A stretch of DNA of 64,000 nt, taken from Periplaneta americana (Eukaryota; Arthropoda; Insecta; Blattodea; Blattidae). A program made the translations under genes and the position numbers. Below the pieces are notes generated by a model that worked only from the letters and a program-made list of their open reading frames with translations, was not told where the DNA came from and did no database searches. Each line of letters begins with the position of its first letter. Position 1 is the first letter of the stretch. This document shows positions 33,700 through 42,702 of this stretch, piece after piece. The stretch spans positions 973,501-1,037,500 of the forward strand of contig NW_027185565.1 in NCBI RefSeq assembly GCF_040183065.1. The letters run 5' to 3'.

Positions 33700-33772
33700 G
33701 GAGCGACGAGGAATTGAACCTGAGTCGTTGACATCTGAATTCCGACGTTCTTCCTCTGAGCTACGAGAGCAC
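33700..33772 (-). repeat. tRNA-like block 1 of J copy 3
   Basis: On the minus strand: CTCTCGTAGCTCAGAGGAAG (A-box) and CTCAGGTTCAATTCC (B-box), then TCGTCGCTCC. It is homologous to 10452-10525 and 27735-27806. Confidence 0.7.
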
Positions 33773-34084
33773 AAGTGTGGAAACATATGCGGAAAAATTG
33801 GCCCAATATTCCTCCAAGATTATCTGATGATTAGTAGAAGCTAGTCCAGGATGCGGGGGACAAAGGCTAATTGGGATTTCCCGGTCTCTGATCGAGTCAA
33901 ACATCTTGATAGAACTAATATTTAACCCTTGCGGTGAATTTCGGTGAAGTCTGGAGGGCCCAATTAGTCAAATCTACTCTTCTAATCTCCACGCCTGGGC
34001 CCCCTAAAATCTAATAAAATGCGAAAGAGACAGTGGTATGCGGAAAGCAACGGGAAGTTACCGCATTTATCCTTCCAAAGGAAA

Positions 34085-34530
34085 ACTGCAAACATGAGCA
34101 AAGGAAGATTTTAATAGAAAAAGGACCATCTTCTGCGGACCTCTGGAAAAATAGCTGAGGAAGAGACTAGTGAAGTGCTTTGTGTGGATTGTGGCATTGT
34201 ATGGGGAAGACACATGGACATTACGACGAAATTAAGAGAAATGAATAGAAGCATTTGAAATGTGGATGTGGAGAAGAACGCAGCGTGTGAAGTGGACAGA
34301 CAGAATAAGAAATGAAGTTGTGTTGGAAAAAGTGAGTGAAGAAAGAATGATGCTGAAACTGATTAGAAAGAGAAAAAGGAATTGGTTGGGTCGCTGGTTG
34401 AGAAGATTAATAGACGATATTAGGATATGTGGATCATACGCGGAGACTAAGAGGTAGACAGAAAATAGGAAAAATTGGAGAACGCTGGGTTTGCAATGAA
34501 AGACCAGCCCATGGGCAGAACACTTATATA
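34085..34530 (+). pseudogene. LINE A fragment inside J copy 3
   Basis: Encodes VKWTDRIRNEVVLEKVSEER, MMLKLIRKRKRNWLGRWLRR, then directly LIDDIRICGSYAETKR and a stop. The deletion after LRR is the same as in J copy 1. The 3' end GGGCAGAACACTTATATATG is the LINE A terminus. Confidence 0.85.
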
Positions 34531-35158
34531 TGTAACTTATGTTCAGAATGCCTGGAATGTCGTGGCTAAGAACAGTCGCTATTTGTAAAGACTAGTCGAT
34601 TCCATGCCCACTCGACTGCAAGGTGTGATCAAGATAAGGGAAAGATAAACTAAATATTGAATCGTGGCTTTTTTGTTTTGTTTTTCGAACGCTTAATTGT
34701 TTGAATGTTCTAAGGCAGATGCCAGTAATTTTGTTTTGTTTATGCCACGAAATATATTTTTGTTGAGAATAAAATCTTTTTTCTTTCCATTTGCAGTCAT
34801 AATGTCTTAATCATAAAGTTATGGCATAATACATTAATGAACCTGATGTTAATTACTAAAATAATCGTTAAAGAGTAAGGAGCAATTATGTATATTTTGT
34901 CTCTCTCTCTCTCTTAAAAATTACAAAAAACAAAATAAAAAGAAGTAGGTTGTATTCGAACGCAGAACTTCACGAATACCAGGCCGGAACGCTACCACTA
35001 CACCAACAAGTAACACACGGAATACTCTAATTATAATTGTAGATATCAGGCAAAGTGGTCAAACAACATGTAACGTCGCCTGTCTCCGAATTGTAGCGAA
35101 GATACCCGAAGGGAACTTTGTCTCTGGAGAGCGGCCACTTTTTCTTTTGACAACTGTA

Positions 35159-35287
35159 CACTAGCGTGAAACTTTCGTAATGTCACCAAAGTTATGTTGG
35201 TATGAGACTTGAGACACTTGAAGGTGCATGAACGAAGTGGCAAGGGAAGTACCTCAGCGCTGATTTAACCCTGTTTGTTATACTTAC
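35159..35287. other. Downstream of J copy 3; start of a possible intron
   Basis: Short stretch without other features. On the minus strand 35287-35281 reads GTAAGTA, a good 5' splice site for the exon candidate at 35288-35481. Confidence 0.35.
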
Positions 35288-35481
35288 ATAATGTTTCTGC
35301 CCATGATTCGAACACCACTCGGAATGAAAGGAGACGGGTCGTAAGAAACATATTTGGAAATTCCAACGTTGGTCACAGCACAGTTACTTCTATTGGTGGG
35401 TATCAAAAATGGTATGCTTATGTTGACAAGGGCTATGAAAAACAAATAAATTAATATCCATGCAGCGAAAATTAAATTCAT
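35288..35481 (-). CDS. Candidate first coding exon of a host gene, unknown product
   Basis: From ATG at 35481 the minus strand reads MNLIFAAWILIYLFFIALVN followed by polar sequence containing CAVTNVGISKY and YDPSPFIPSGVRIMGRN. The first 20 residues are strongly hydrophobic, like a signal peptide or membrane anchor. The frame runs to a consensus splice donor, GTAAGTAT, at 35287. It does not match any element here, and it lies in one of the few stretches without repeats. I cannot name a family or find the next exon. It could be chance: hydrophobic frames are easy to get in T-rich DNA. Confidence 0.3.
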
Positions 35482-35695
35482 GAGTCTGCTCTAGTAACCC
35501 ATTTCCCAGTTTTAACAAAGTTTATTGCAGAAAATAAGAACAAAATTCAGAGTTTACTGCAAAAAAGAAAGTGCCTGTGGCTTAGCTCTAATTCTCTTAT
35601 ATATTATTTTAAGTACCGAAGTACATATGATATTTCCATGCAGATATTCTGCGTCATCATACGATGAAAGAGTAATGGAACGGAGAAAAATTCCC

Positions 35696-35766
35696 TCTGG
35701 CGCCGGGATTTGAACTCGGGTTTTCAGCTCTGCGTGCTGATGCTTTATCCACTAAGCCACACCGGA
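35696..35766 (-). tRNA. tRNA-like sequence (likely SINE-derived), left arm
   Basis: 71 nt on the minus strand with the same cloverleaf as the right-arm copy but two changes that weaken it: an A-C mismatch in the T stem (CCGAG) and a mismatch in the acceptor (CGCCAGA). Nominal anticodon GCA. Not expected to be functional. Confidence 0.45.
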
Positions 35767-36010
35767 TATAACCCCGACGTCGGGTGGAATCGTCTCAGAT
35801 TAAGCTCCAACTCTTGGGTTCCCTCTAGTGGCCGCCCTCTGCACTACGTCATAGATGTCTATGAACGTAGGACCGAAGTCCACACATGTGCTGAGGTGCA
35901 CTCGTTATGAGTGACTAGTTGGCCGGGATCCGACGGAATAAGCGCCGTCTTAAGGGAACCCAAGAGTTGGAGCTTAATCTGAGACGATTCTATCCGACGT
36001 CGGGGTTGTA

Positions 36011-36081
36011 TCCGGTGTGGCTTAGTGGATAAAGCATCAGCACGCAGAGCTGAAAACCCGGGTTCAAATCCCGGCGCCGGA
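36011..36081 (+). tRNA. tRNA-like sequence with full cloverleaf (likely SINE-derived)
   Basis: The 71 nt fold cleanly. The acceptor TCCGGTG pairs with CGCCGGA (7 bp, one G-U), the D stem is GCTT/AAGC, the anticodon stem is TCAGC/GCTGA (5 bp) and the T stem is CCGGG/CCCGG. The anticodon loop is ACGCAGA, nominally GCA (Cys), but position 33 is C where U is nearly universal. It lacks animal tRNA-Cys features that I remember, and it has an inverted partner 245 bp away. I therefore read it as a tRNA-derived repeat with a well-kept fold. Confidence 0.5.
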
Positions 36082-36120
36082 GGGAATTTTTCTCCGTTCC
36101 ATTACTCTTTCATCGTCTAA

Positions 36121-36830
36121 TTCTCTTGCCCATAAAACGTTTTTTCCCAGGTACCTACTTTAGAACGAATACCACTTAACAGCTACACAAGATTATAGTT
36201 GTAACTTAAAATTTCTTAAAACTATCATCATAAAGAAGTCATCCTATTAACGAATTAGCATAATCTTTTTCCAGATGTGTTACGAGGTCAGTAGAACTAT
36301 GTCGTTGTATAGCTTGACAAGTAACGCAGGCAAAACGTCTTGATAATGTCTGCTGAATTATGTTCTTATTTGCTACCTAGTGACAACGCGCCTCTGCAAC
36401 ATCAAACTTGAATTCTTCAGAGCTCTTAGAAAATAAGTGCTAAGTTTCCGGTACAAATTGTTTCGAGAATCATCTGGTTCCCTAATCGTTACACGTTTGA
36501 ATCATGTCTGTGCATATTACTAATGACACACTACAAAATTTTAATTATTTAATTTGATAGACTTACCTTACTGTCTTGTCGCTGCCAGATGTTCATGTTG
36601 TAATGTTGTAAATCCACATCAATTGAAATGCACTAAAAGTATTAAATATCACATACGTTTAATATTAAAACTTCATCAAACATCAAACGCACAACATAAG
36701 GAACAACGCGAAACTAAATTATGGCGTCGTCTCCACTACTGAAGTAATCGGAAATATTCCACGTACAAGGCTTCAGAAAACATTCACTGAAATGTAAGAA
36801 CAATACGAACAAGAACAATAAGAACACTAA
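36121..36830. other. No gene seen
   Basis: AT-rich, with no open frame or repeat I can support before the LINE C fragment. Confidence 0.5.
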
Positions 36831-36835
36831 GAACA

Positions 36836-37034
36836 AGAAATAAATGATACAATAACTAAAATTAATGACGATCTCGACTCAATTTGGACATGGACACGGA
36901 AATTCCGAATTAAACTAAATCCACAAAAATCACAATCAATCATTGTGGGCCATTCACGTTTGTTAAGCACTATTACCATACCAAATTTGTCCCCGATTAA
37001 AATATACGGCACCGAAATTCCGTTCAGTGAATCA
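36836..37034 (+). pseudogene. LINE C RT, upstream piece
   Basis: The frame reads ITKINDDLDSIWTWTRKFRI, then KLNPQKSQSIIVGHSRLL and IYGTEIPFSESVKN. This is the region just after the RT catalytic box ('N.dL..i..W...n.l.LNp.KsqaiiiG') in Jockey and CR1-like elements. It stops abruptly where the LINE B tail begins at 37035; the continuation expected here is missing. Confidence 0.8.
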
Positions 37035-37240
37035 GTAAAGAATGCATATAGAGTGTTAGTTAGGAGGGCGGAGGGAAAAAGACCTTTAGGGAGGCCGAGA
37101 CGTAGATGGGAAGATAATATTAAAATGGATTTGAGGGAAGTGGGATATGATGATAGAGAATGGATTAATCTTTCTCAGGGTAGGGACCAATGGCGGGCTT
37201 ATGTGAGGGCGGCAATGAATCCCCGGGTTCCTTAAAAGCC

Positions 37241-37303
<63 letters not shown>

Positions 37304-37320
37304 GAGTAAGTAAGTAAGTA
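37035..37320 (+). mobile_element. LINE B 3' end with (TAAG)n tail
   Basis: Encodes AYRVLVRRAEGKRPLGRPRR, RWEDNIKMDLREVGYDDREW, INLSQGRDQWRAYVRAAMN and a stop. Next comes a tail of about 20 TAAG units (37241-37320). This is the best preserved LINE B C-terminus in the window. It sits inside LINE C. Confidence 0.9.
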
Positions 37321-37334
37321 TTATTATTATTAAA

Positions 37335-37785
37335 TTAGTTACTTTACGACGCTTTATCACCTGCTATAGCTATCTTGCGTCTGTATGAGATGATGATAAT
37401 ACCGGCGAAATGAGACCAGGGTCCAGCGCCGAAAGTTACCCAGCATTTGCTCTCAATGGGTTGAGGCGAGGAACCTCAGCCAGGTAAAGGCTGGTTCACA
37501 ATAAACGGGAACGTAAACGACAACGAGAAATAATGTTAAAATAAATGTATTTAAATGTGAGCATTCACAATTAACGAGAAGATTTCCGGAGCCCGGAAAC
37601 GGGAACGTGAAAGTTAAATGTGAATGCTCATATTCAAATACATTTATTTTAACAATATTTCCATTATCATTGTCGTTTCCGTTCCGGTTTATTGTGAACC
37701 AGTCTTAACTTTTCCCAACTATGATTCGAACCGGAACCCGATCATTTCACAGCGAGGTGTGCTAACCGTTACTCTACAGCGATGG

Positions 37786-37786
<1 letters not shown>
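37335..37786 (-). mobile_element. tRNA-derived SINE S1, copy 1, split by a MITE
   Basis: The minus-strand head (37712-37786) has GAGTAACGGTTAGCAC (A-box) and CCGGTTCGAATC (B-box). The body (37335-37484) contains CCGAAAGTTACCCAGCATTT on the plus strand, which recurs in copy 2 at 60065-60335. MITE M copy 2 interrupts it at 37488-37705; removing that with one TAA gives CCAGGTAACTT, exactly as in copy 2. Confidence 0.85.
37488..37705. mobile_element. MITE M, copy 2
   Basis: 218 bp, starts AGGCTGGTTCACAATAAAC and ends ATTGTGAACCAGTCT, bordered by TAA at 37485-37487 and 37706-37708. The inner part repeats AAATAAATGTATTTAAATGT in inverted form. Confidence 0.9.
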
Positions 37787-37787
<1 letters not shown>

Positions 37788-37848
<61 letters not shown>

Positions 37849-37860
37849 GTATTATTATGA
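37788..37860. repeat. (ATT)n microsatellite
   Basis: Over twenty ATT units, followed to about 37980 by imperfect ATT/ATC-rich sequence. Confidence 0.95.
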
Positions 37861-38179
37861 TCATTATATTATTATTATTATCACTGTTATCATTGTCATT
37901 ATCGTAATCATTAGGATGACCAAGATTATCATTATCAGGGTTATTATGATGGTTATTATTTATTATTGTCTTGTAAGTTATCATTAGGTACAACGTATTA
38001 TAAATCTTGCTAATTCTTAATTTGTTATTCTCGTTCCTATAACATACAGGATAATTATTGTAAACCATATAGGCCTATATCATTTTATATTGCAACATGG
38101 CTACAATACAATAAGGGTTGTTCTGTAACAATAATTTATAACTAGCACACCAATAGTAAGTGTAGTTTTCTATAATATA

Positions 38180-38272
38180 GGTTGGTTCACAGTAAATCGG
38201 GAACGGAAACGAGAATGGAAATAACGTTAAAATAAATGTACACTATTTCCGTTCTAGTTCTTGTTGCAGTTT
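38180..38272. mobile_element. MITE M, partial copy
   Basis: Starts GGTTGGTTCACAGTAAATCG and continues through GGAAATAACGTTAAAATAAA into TATTTCCGTTCTAGTTCTTG, but it lacks the right terminal repeat. Confidence 0.65.
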
Positions 38273-38307
38273 AGGCGATTGAAGAATTTTCTACCCTTTT
38301 CCATGAA

Positions 38308-38796
38308 AAAAAAAATATATTAGTGCAAACACTGGTCATGCCCCACTTCGATTACTGTGATATTCTGTTTACTCATCTAAGCGTTACTTCGGTGCAGAGA
38401 CTGCAATATGTTCATAATATGTGCGTCCGTTTCGTCTGCAATATTCGCCGGGCTGGTCACGTAACACCATCCCTCGAAATGTTGTCCTGGCTCCGTCTAG
38501 AATGTCGTAGAAAAATCCACTGTCTTTCCCTTCTCTTTCACATATTTCATTTCTCCACTCCTGTCTATCTTGAGTCTCGTTTTCAAAATTTATCCACCCA
38601 TCATAACCTAGACACACGATCACAACACTCCTCAATATTATCCATTCCCTCCCACCGAACATCCTCATATTTATCTTCTTTCACTGTGGCTGTTCCTCGG
38701 CTTTGGAATTCCCTACCGAGTAATTTCAGGGACTGTCAGACATCAAACCAATTTAAGAATAGACTAACGAAATATTTTTCTAACAGTTCTTGTTGA
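38308..38796 (+). pseudogene. LINE C RT, C-terminal piece
   Basis: Open frame with LVQTLVMPHFDYCDILFTHL, VQRLQYVHNMCVRFVCNIRR, LSWLRLECRRKIHCLSLLF and AVPRLWNSLPSNFRDC, ending KYFSNSSC. This is the RT thumb/C-terminal region of Jockey/CR1-like LINEs ('mPhfdYcd.v...rLQr.qN.cvRfi', 'vp.WN.LP'). The 490-bp frame is unbroken, so LINE C was a fairly young copy when it was split. Confidence 0.85.
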
Positions 38797-38831
38797 CAAT
38801 AATAGCTCTTTCAGGTTTCTCAATGTTTAAT

Positions 38832-38834
<3 letters not shown>

Positions 38835-38893
<59 letters not shown>

Positions 38894-38916
38894 AGAATAA
38901 ATATTTAAATTATCGA

Positions 38917-38966
<50 letters not shown>
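38835..38966. repeat. (AT)n and (ATT)n microsatellites
   Basis: (AT)n covers 38835-38890 and (ATT)n covers about 38918-38966, both in the 3' UTR of LINE C. A further AAT/ATT palindromic run lies at 39163-39207, at the LINE C tail. Confidence 0.95.
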
Positions 38967-39207
38967 CACTATTTCTTACCAATGTTTATTATTGTCACAC
39001 TAACATTACTTATCCAACTTTCATTATTTACTCTCATGTTGTTTTATGGCCTAGATATTAATGTAATAACTATGTAACCAATTGTATTCTATTAAAATTA
39101 GGGTCTGGCTCGGCGGAAGAGAAGGCCTACTGGCCTTAGCTCTGCCAGATTAAATAAATAAATAATAATAATAATAATAATAATAATTATTATTATTATT
39201 ATTATTA

Positions 39208-39609
39208 ACAATTGCAATATATATTCTAGCTTTCCATTGTTTAAAGCTTATATTGGTTGCAGCGGTCTCCAGATGACTAACCAGGCTGACCAACCAGAGC
39301 ACAGAACGAAGGCCGGTTTCGTCTCACTGACATGTTTCGGTTCTCAGAGCTTGTGCGACAACTCTCGCTGCATTTGGTTATTACTATTGTAAATCCCTCT
39401 ACTGGGAAATCTGTATAATGCTTCATAAATGAAGGTCGCAACCGAAATTGATATTGAAATTGAGTTTAGAATGGAATAGGAACCTGTGGTTCTGATTCTA
39501 TCATTTAACATATCAAGTTTAAAAATATTCTCAGCAAGTGCGAGCACAACATCGTATTCTGCTATCTGAAAGACAGAAATGTTCGTTGAAATAAAGGTCT
39601 ATGTTGCAG
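39208..39609. other. No gene seen
   Basis: No supported feature; it lies between the LINE C tail and the SINE head at 39610. Confidence 0.5.
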
Positions 39610-39959
39610 CGTCTGTGGCTGCAGTGCTAACGAGCTGGTCTTCCATCTAGGCGGCCTGTGTTCGATTACCGGCTAGGCCGTGTTGGAATTTGTGGTTGAC
39701 AAAGTCTACGCTGCAGAGGGTTTTCACGGAGTACTTCCGTTTCCCTCTATCATTCCACTAACAATCTCCACCTGCCCCTCATTTCATCTATCATTCGAAA
39801 TATTAAAAATAGGCTGGGTGAAGCCTTGGGGATAGTACGTGTTTCCGATGCCGATACAGAAAGGGCTTGAAGTACCAGGCCCCTGGGGCTCATCAGGCTA
39901 CTAGTATGCGGACGGGACCTCGTTCTACCAGGGGCTGAGACAGGATGGCCCACCTGTCA
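39610..39959 (+). mobile_element. tRNA-derived SINE S2
   Basis: The head at 39612-39690 contains GTGGCTGCAGTGCTAACGAG (A-box) and TGTGTTCGATTACCGGC (B-box). A body of about 260 bp follows, with GAAGTACCAGGCCCCTGGGG and GACCTCGTTCTACCAGGGGC. It ends against a partial MITE M terminus at 39960-39998. Only one copy is in the window, so the family assignment rests on the tRNA-like head. Confidence 0.6.
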
Positions 39960-39998
39960 GCCGTTTCCGTTACCGGTTTACTGTGAACCGGCTTTTAA
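39960..39998. mobile_element. MITE M, terminal fragment
   Basis: GCCGTTTCCGTTACCGGTTT then ACTGTGAACCGGCTTTTA, one right terminal repeat only. Confidence 0.55.
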
Positions 39999-40913
39999 TA
40001 TTTTCATGTTTCATATCATTGTGTTACGAACAATTTTTTATTTAGTTGCTATAAAAGATAGCCTAATTACTGTAAAGTGTAAACCATCTTGGACTATAGA
40101 CTTTGAGATTAACAACTTTTGTCAGGTTTACTATGCTGCCCTCTAGTTGTTAGGTAAGGAATCACTTCATAACTCCCATTTGAATTGCATTAAAACTGTA
40201 CTGCCATCTCTTGTTCGTTTACGGCGGACGGGTGGCGATCCTGGCGGTTGTTCTCTTCAAAGTGCTACCGATTTTAAAATAGAGATGAGCAATCTGTTAT
40301 AGCCCTCTATGTGATCAGGGTTTAACTAAAAACTGCATAATTTTTCTCTACACTACGCACCAGAGGTCTGAAGATAAGTTACATCGCTAATTGCCACGTG
40401 CTTTACGCTCTACGATTGTAACGTAGAATTTGGATTAGCTTGGAATTTAGGGCTGGACACGGGACGGGTCCGTATATTTAGGCACATATTAGCCCATTGT
40501 GCGCCCTCATATGCGATGATTGTACAAGTCAGTGGACCATCCTGCCTCAGTTGCTGATAGGCCAGGTCTCGTTTCGCGGACAAGTAACCTGATGAGGTCT
40601 CGTAGTCCCATGCCGGTACTGATCAGTCGACGCTAGTTGCGGTACGACGCAAGGGGGGAAAGCTGCTATGTTTGGGCGGTTGGTTCTCGAATAACGGCGA
40701 GTTAACCTGTTGGCGCAGGACTCATGACTCAAACGTTTGTTCAGTAAAATTTGTACGAAACCCTTCAACGCATGAAAACCCGTTATTGTACGGATGATAT
40801 TAAATGGTATTTTAATATAGGTAGTTGAAAATGAGTTGGTTCGGTTGGATTCCCTCAAAGTCCGCCGACGTAATGCTCCTAATGCGGTGCGGTGCCTTGA
40901 CGTTCGCCGTCAA
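39999..40913. other. Mostly unassigned; contains an inverted LTR scrap
   Basis: No gene is supported. At 40618-40690 the sequence is the inverse complement of a piece of the LTR-like repeats (GTACGACGCAAGGGGGGAAA matches 54975-55010), so this region includes rearranged debris of the array at 50-58.8 kb. Confidence 0.45.
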
Positions 40914-41230
40914 CTAGGCCGCATCCATCCTGATGGCCCCCGCCAGAGCGTCGTTGATGATTCGATGCTCAGCCAAGAGTAGTTTTTTTTTTCCAATCTC
41001 GGGGTCACGAACTCCGCAGCCGCAAATGTAAGCTGCTTCTTCAGGGAAGAAGCTAAGAGGTAGGCCTCTCAGAGCCTTATTGGACAGTTGCTCTACCGCC
41101 ATTGCAAACTCCTGTATGGACTCGCCAGACTGTTGGACCCTCGTTTACAGTTTGGTCTCAAATGCTGCCGCAAATTGATGGTGACAATAATGTCCCACCA
41201 ATGCCTGCATTATCTCTGTGACTATTCCCT
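40914..41230 (-). pseudogene. Gypsy-type Gag fragment
   Basis: The minus strand reads FAAAFETKL, a stop, then TRVQQSGESIQEFAMAVEQL and RGLPLSFFPEEAAYICGCGV with RDPEIGKKK. It matches the Gag pieces at 53462-53839 and 56940-57542 ('aaaFrtqL.tRvQqs.EsLqeFAmAvEqLa.kal..lP..fi..eAa'). It ends before the zinc knuckles. The upstream leader continues at 42430-42618, on the far side of hAT-4. Confidence 0.8.
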
Positions 41231-41301
41231 CTTCTTCCCCTTTTCAGATATTCAAAGCTATTTTAACTTCTCAAATTTTTAAAATACCCATATGTTATGA
41301 A

Positions 41302-42429
41302 TAAACCGCGGGAGTGCGGGCCTTTTACAGTCAAACTAAGTATGACTGGAGCGTTCCGTGGCGAGTGTAATGAACTCTCAAGTAAGCAACTCAATGTGCG
41401 TGCTTCAGAAGTACAGTCTTAAGTATATGAATTGCATACATACAATAATCATACATTTCGTACTTATGTAATTGATGCGATGCCGACGGAATTTTGCAGT
41501 CCGTGCGCCAGACAAGTTAAATGCACCATGTTGGAATACCGCTCTTTAGGCTGTTTTGCTGCCTTAATAATATATGGAGCTGCATCAGTGACAAAAAGAA
41601 GTACATTAATATATTTAATTTTTCCGACCGTAAAAGGCGCACAGTCTTATAAAAAACTTGGACAATAGTTGCATGTTTACCTTTTACAGTTTCTCTGAAG
41701 TTAGCACAAATTTTTTCCCTGCACAGTTCTCGGAAAGTATACCGACCACCACATTTGCCACGTATCTACCACTGACGTCTGTAGACTGATCAACTGAAAC
41801 CCATATATTTTCTGATCGTTCACGTTTTCTCGAATTTTGGCAATCGTATTCTGGTACGAAATTGGTAAATATTCTTTACGTATTGTTGCTTCTCCTGGAA
41901 AATGTTGATTTGTGTATTTTTCCAGAAATGATCTAAAGTAGGGGTGTCCAAAGTTCTGAATGGAATATTTGTGTGTAGCAACATGTCACATAGGCTAAGT
42001 CTATATATTGAATTGTGACCGACTATTTGAACTCGATTGGCTCTTGTTTGAATTGCGTTCAACATTTTCCTTGCGTGCTTTACTATTACAGTGTCTCTCA
42101 AAATAGTCCTTCTTAGTTCGTAATAATGTGAAATTACACACGACACATACAACACGTTCTCCTTCTATAATAGCCTAAAAATATCGCGTCCGAATTGTTC
42201 GACTAAATTATTTAGTACTGCACTTCGTGAGCGAGTTGTTTTAGACATTGTAATATGTGTCATTTCACAGATGCAACTCTTCAGTATGACAGCTAAACAC
42301 ACTCTGAATGTTTCGGGTTCGATGCACGAAACAGTACGGCGAAAGGCGAGAGAGACTTGCGTCATACTCAATACCCGTCTGCATAGTCAACAGCAATCGC
42401 CGTATTAGGGCCCGCACTCCCGCGGTCTA
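41302..42429 (-). mobile_element. hAT element, complete ends (hAT-4)
   Basis: The ends read TAAACCGCGGGAGTGCGGGC and the complement of TAGACCGCGGGAGTGCGGGC. They are bordered by a perfect 8-bp duplication GTTATGAA (41294-41301 and 42430-42437). At 1,128 bp it is internally deleted. A CGGBP1-like/hAT transposase relic lies on the minus strand. It splits a Gypsy-type leader region. Confidence 0.9.
41440..42250 (-). pseudogene. hAT-4 transposase relic (CGGBP1-like/DUF659 type)
   Basis: The minus strand starts near 42249 with MSKTTRSRSAVLNNLVEQFG. A BED-like finger is lost to stops. It continues LSLCDMLLHTNIPFRTLDTP with FWKNTQINIFQEKQQYV, then ENIWVSVDQSTDVSGRYVAN, which holds the first catalytic Asp (SVDQSTD), then FVTDAAPYIIKAAKQ with HLTCLAHGLQN (second Asp region, and the CxxH seen in hATs). 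The rest, including the dimerisation domain, is deleted. The layout matches CGGBP1-related hAT proteins. Confidence 0.75.
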
Positions 42430-42437
42430 GTTATGAA

Positions 42438-42619
42438 CGAAGCAACTGTCAATATGTATAAGCGACTCGTCGTTTGCCAGCCGGTTTTCGTGGAATGCTA
42501 TGGAATGGCAACAAAATGAAGAAATCGTGACGGAATGATGAAAAAGCATAATAAGGGGACAAACAGAAGGAACTCGAAAAAATCCCAACTGTGAATTTGT
42601 CCGCCACAAGTGTCACTAT
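42438..42619 (-). mobile_element. Gypsy-type leader and primer-binding region fragment
   Basis: Matches 54020-54240, 56570-56795 and 57620-57815. On the minus strand it ends with the LTR edge GTGACACTTG followed by TGGCGGACAAG, a likely primer-binding site. It joins the Gag fragment at 40914-41230 once hAT-4 is removed. Confidence 0.65.
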
Positions 42620-42620
42620 G

Positions 42621-42621
<1 letters not shown>

Positions 42622-42688
<67 letters not shown>

Positions 42689-42702
42689 CTAGTAGTAGTA
42701 GT
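42622..42702. repeat. (AGT)n microsatellite
   Basis: About 27 AGT units, with one interruption (ACT), abutting the LTR edge at 42619. Confidence 0.97.

Larger units (their letters stand above)
28471..35156 (+). mobile_element. Element J copy 3 (long, multiply interrupted)
   Basis: The left end is CAGTTGTCAAAA...AAGTGGCCGCACTC and the right end is GCGGCCACTTTTTCTTTTGA then CAACTG. Both are bordered by TA (28469-28470, 35157-35158). The body matches copy 1 in inverse orientation. A 4,280-bp pogo element interrupts it at 29320-33599, and it carries the same LINE A block as copy 1. Confidence 0.8.
35655..36120. repeat. Inverted repeat with paired tRNA-like sequences
   Basis: The left arm (35655-35830) and right arm (35945-36120) are near-perfect inverse complements. 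Each contains a tRNA-like sequence and extends past it on both sides (outer TGAAAGAGTAATGGAACGGA, inner TTGGAGCTTAATCTGAGACG). The central spacer is about 115 bp. This is either two tail-to-tail copies of a tRNA-derived SINE or a foldback element. Confidence 0.85.
36836..39165 (+). mobile_element. LINE C: Jockey/CR1-like retrotransposon, 5'-truncated and split
   Basis: Coding pieces at 36836-37034 and 38308-38796 belong to one RT C-terminal half, separated by a LINE B tail, a SINE and other repeats. The 3' UTR (38797-39165) holds AT and ATT microsatellites and ends in a GGCC hairpin followed by AAATAAATAAATAATAAT. The 15225-15300 fragment has the same type of 3' hairpin. Confidence 0.8.

Noticed and set aside
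36011..36081. A functional tRNA-Cys(GCA) gene
   Set aside because: Position 33 is C instead of U, and an inverted near-copy lies 245 bp away in repeat arms. A tRNA-derived repeat is more likely.
40547..40858. 103-codon minus-strand open frame
   Set aside because: It overlaps an inverted LTR scrap at 40618-40690 and shows no recognisable domain.
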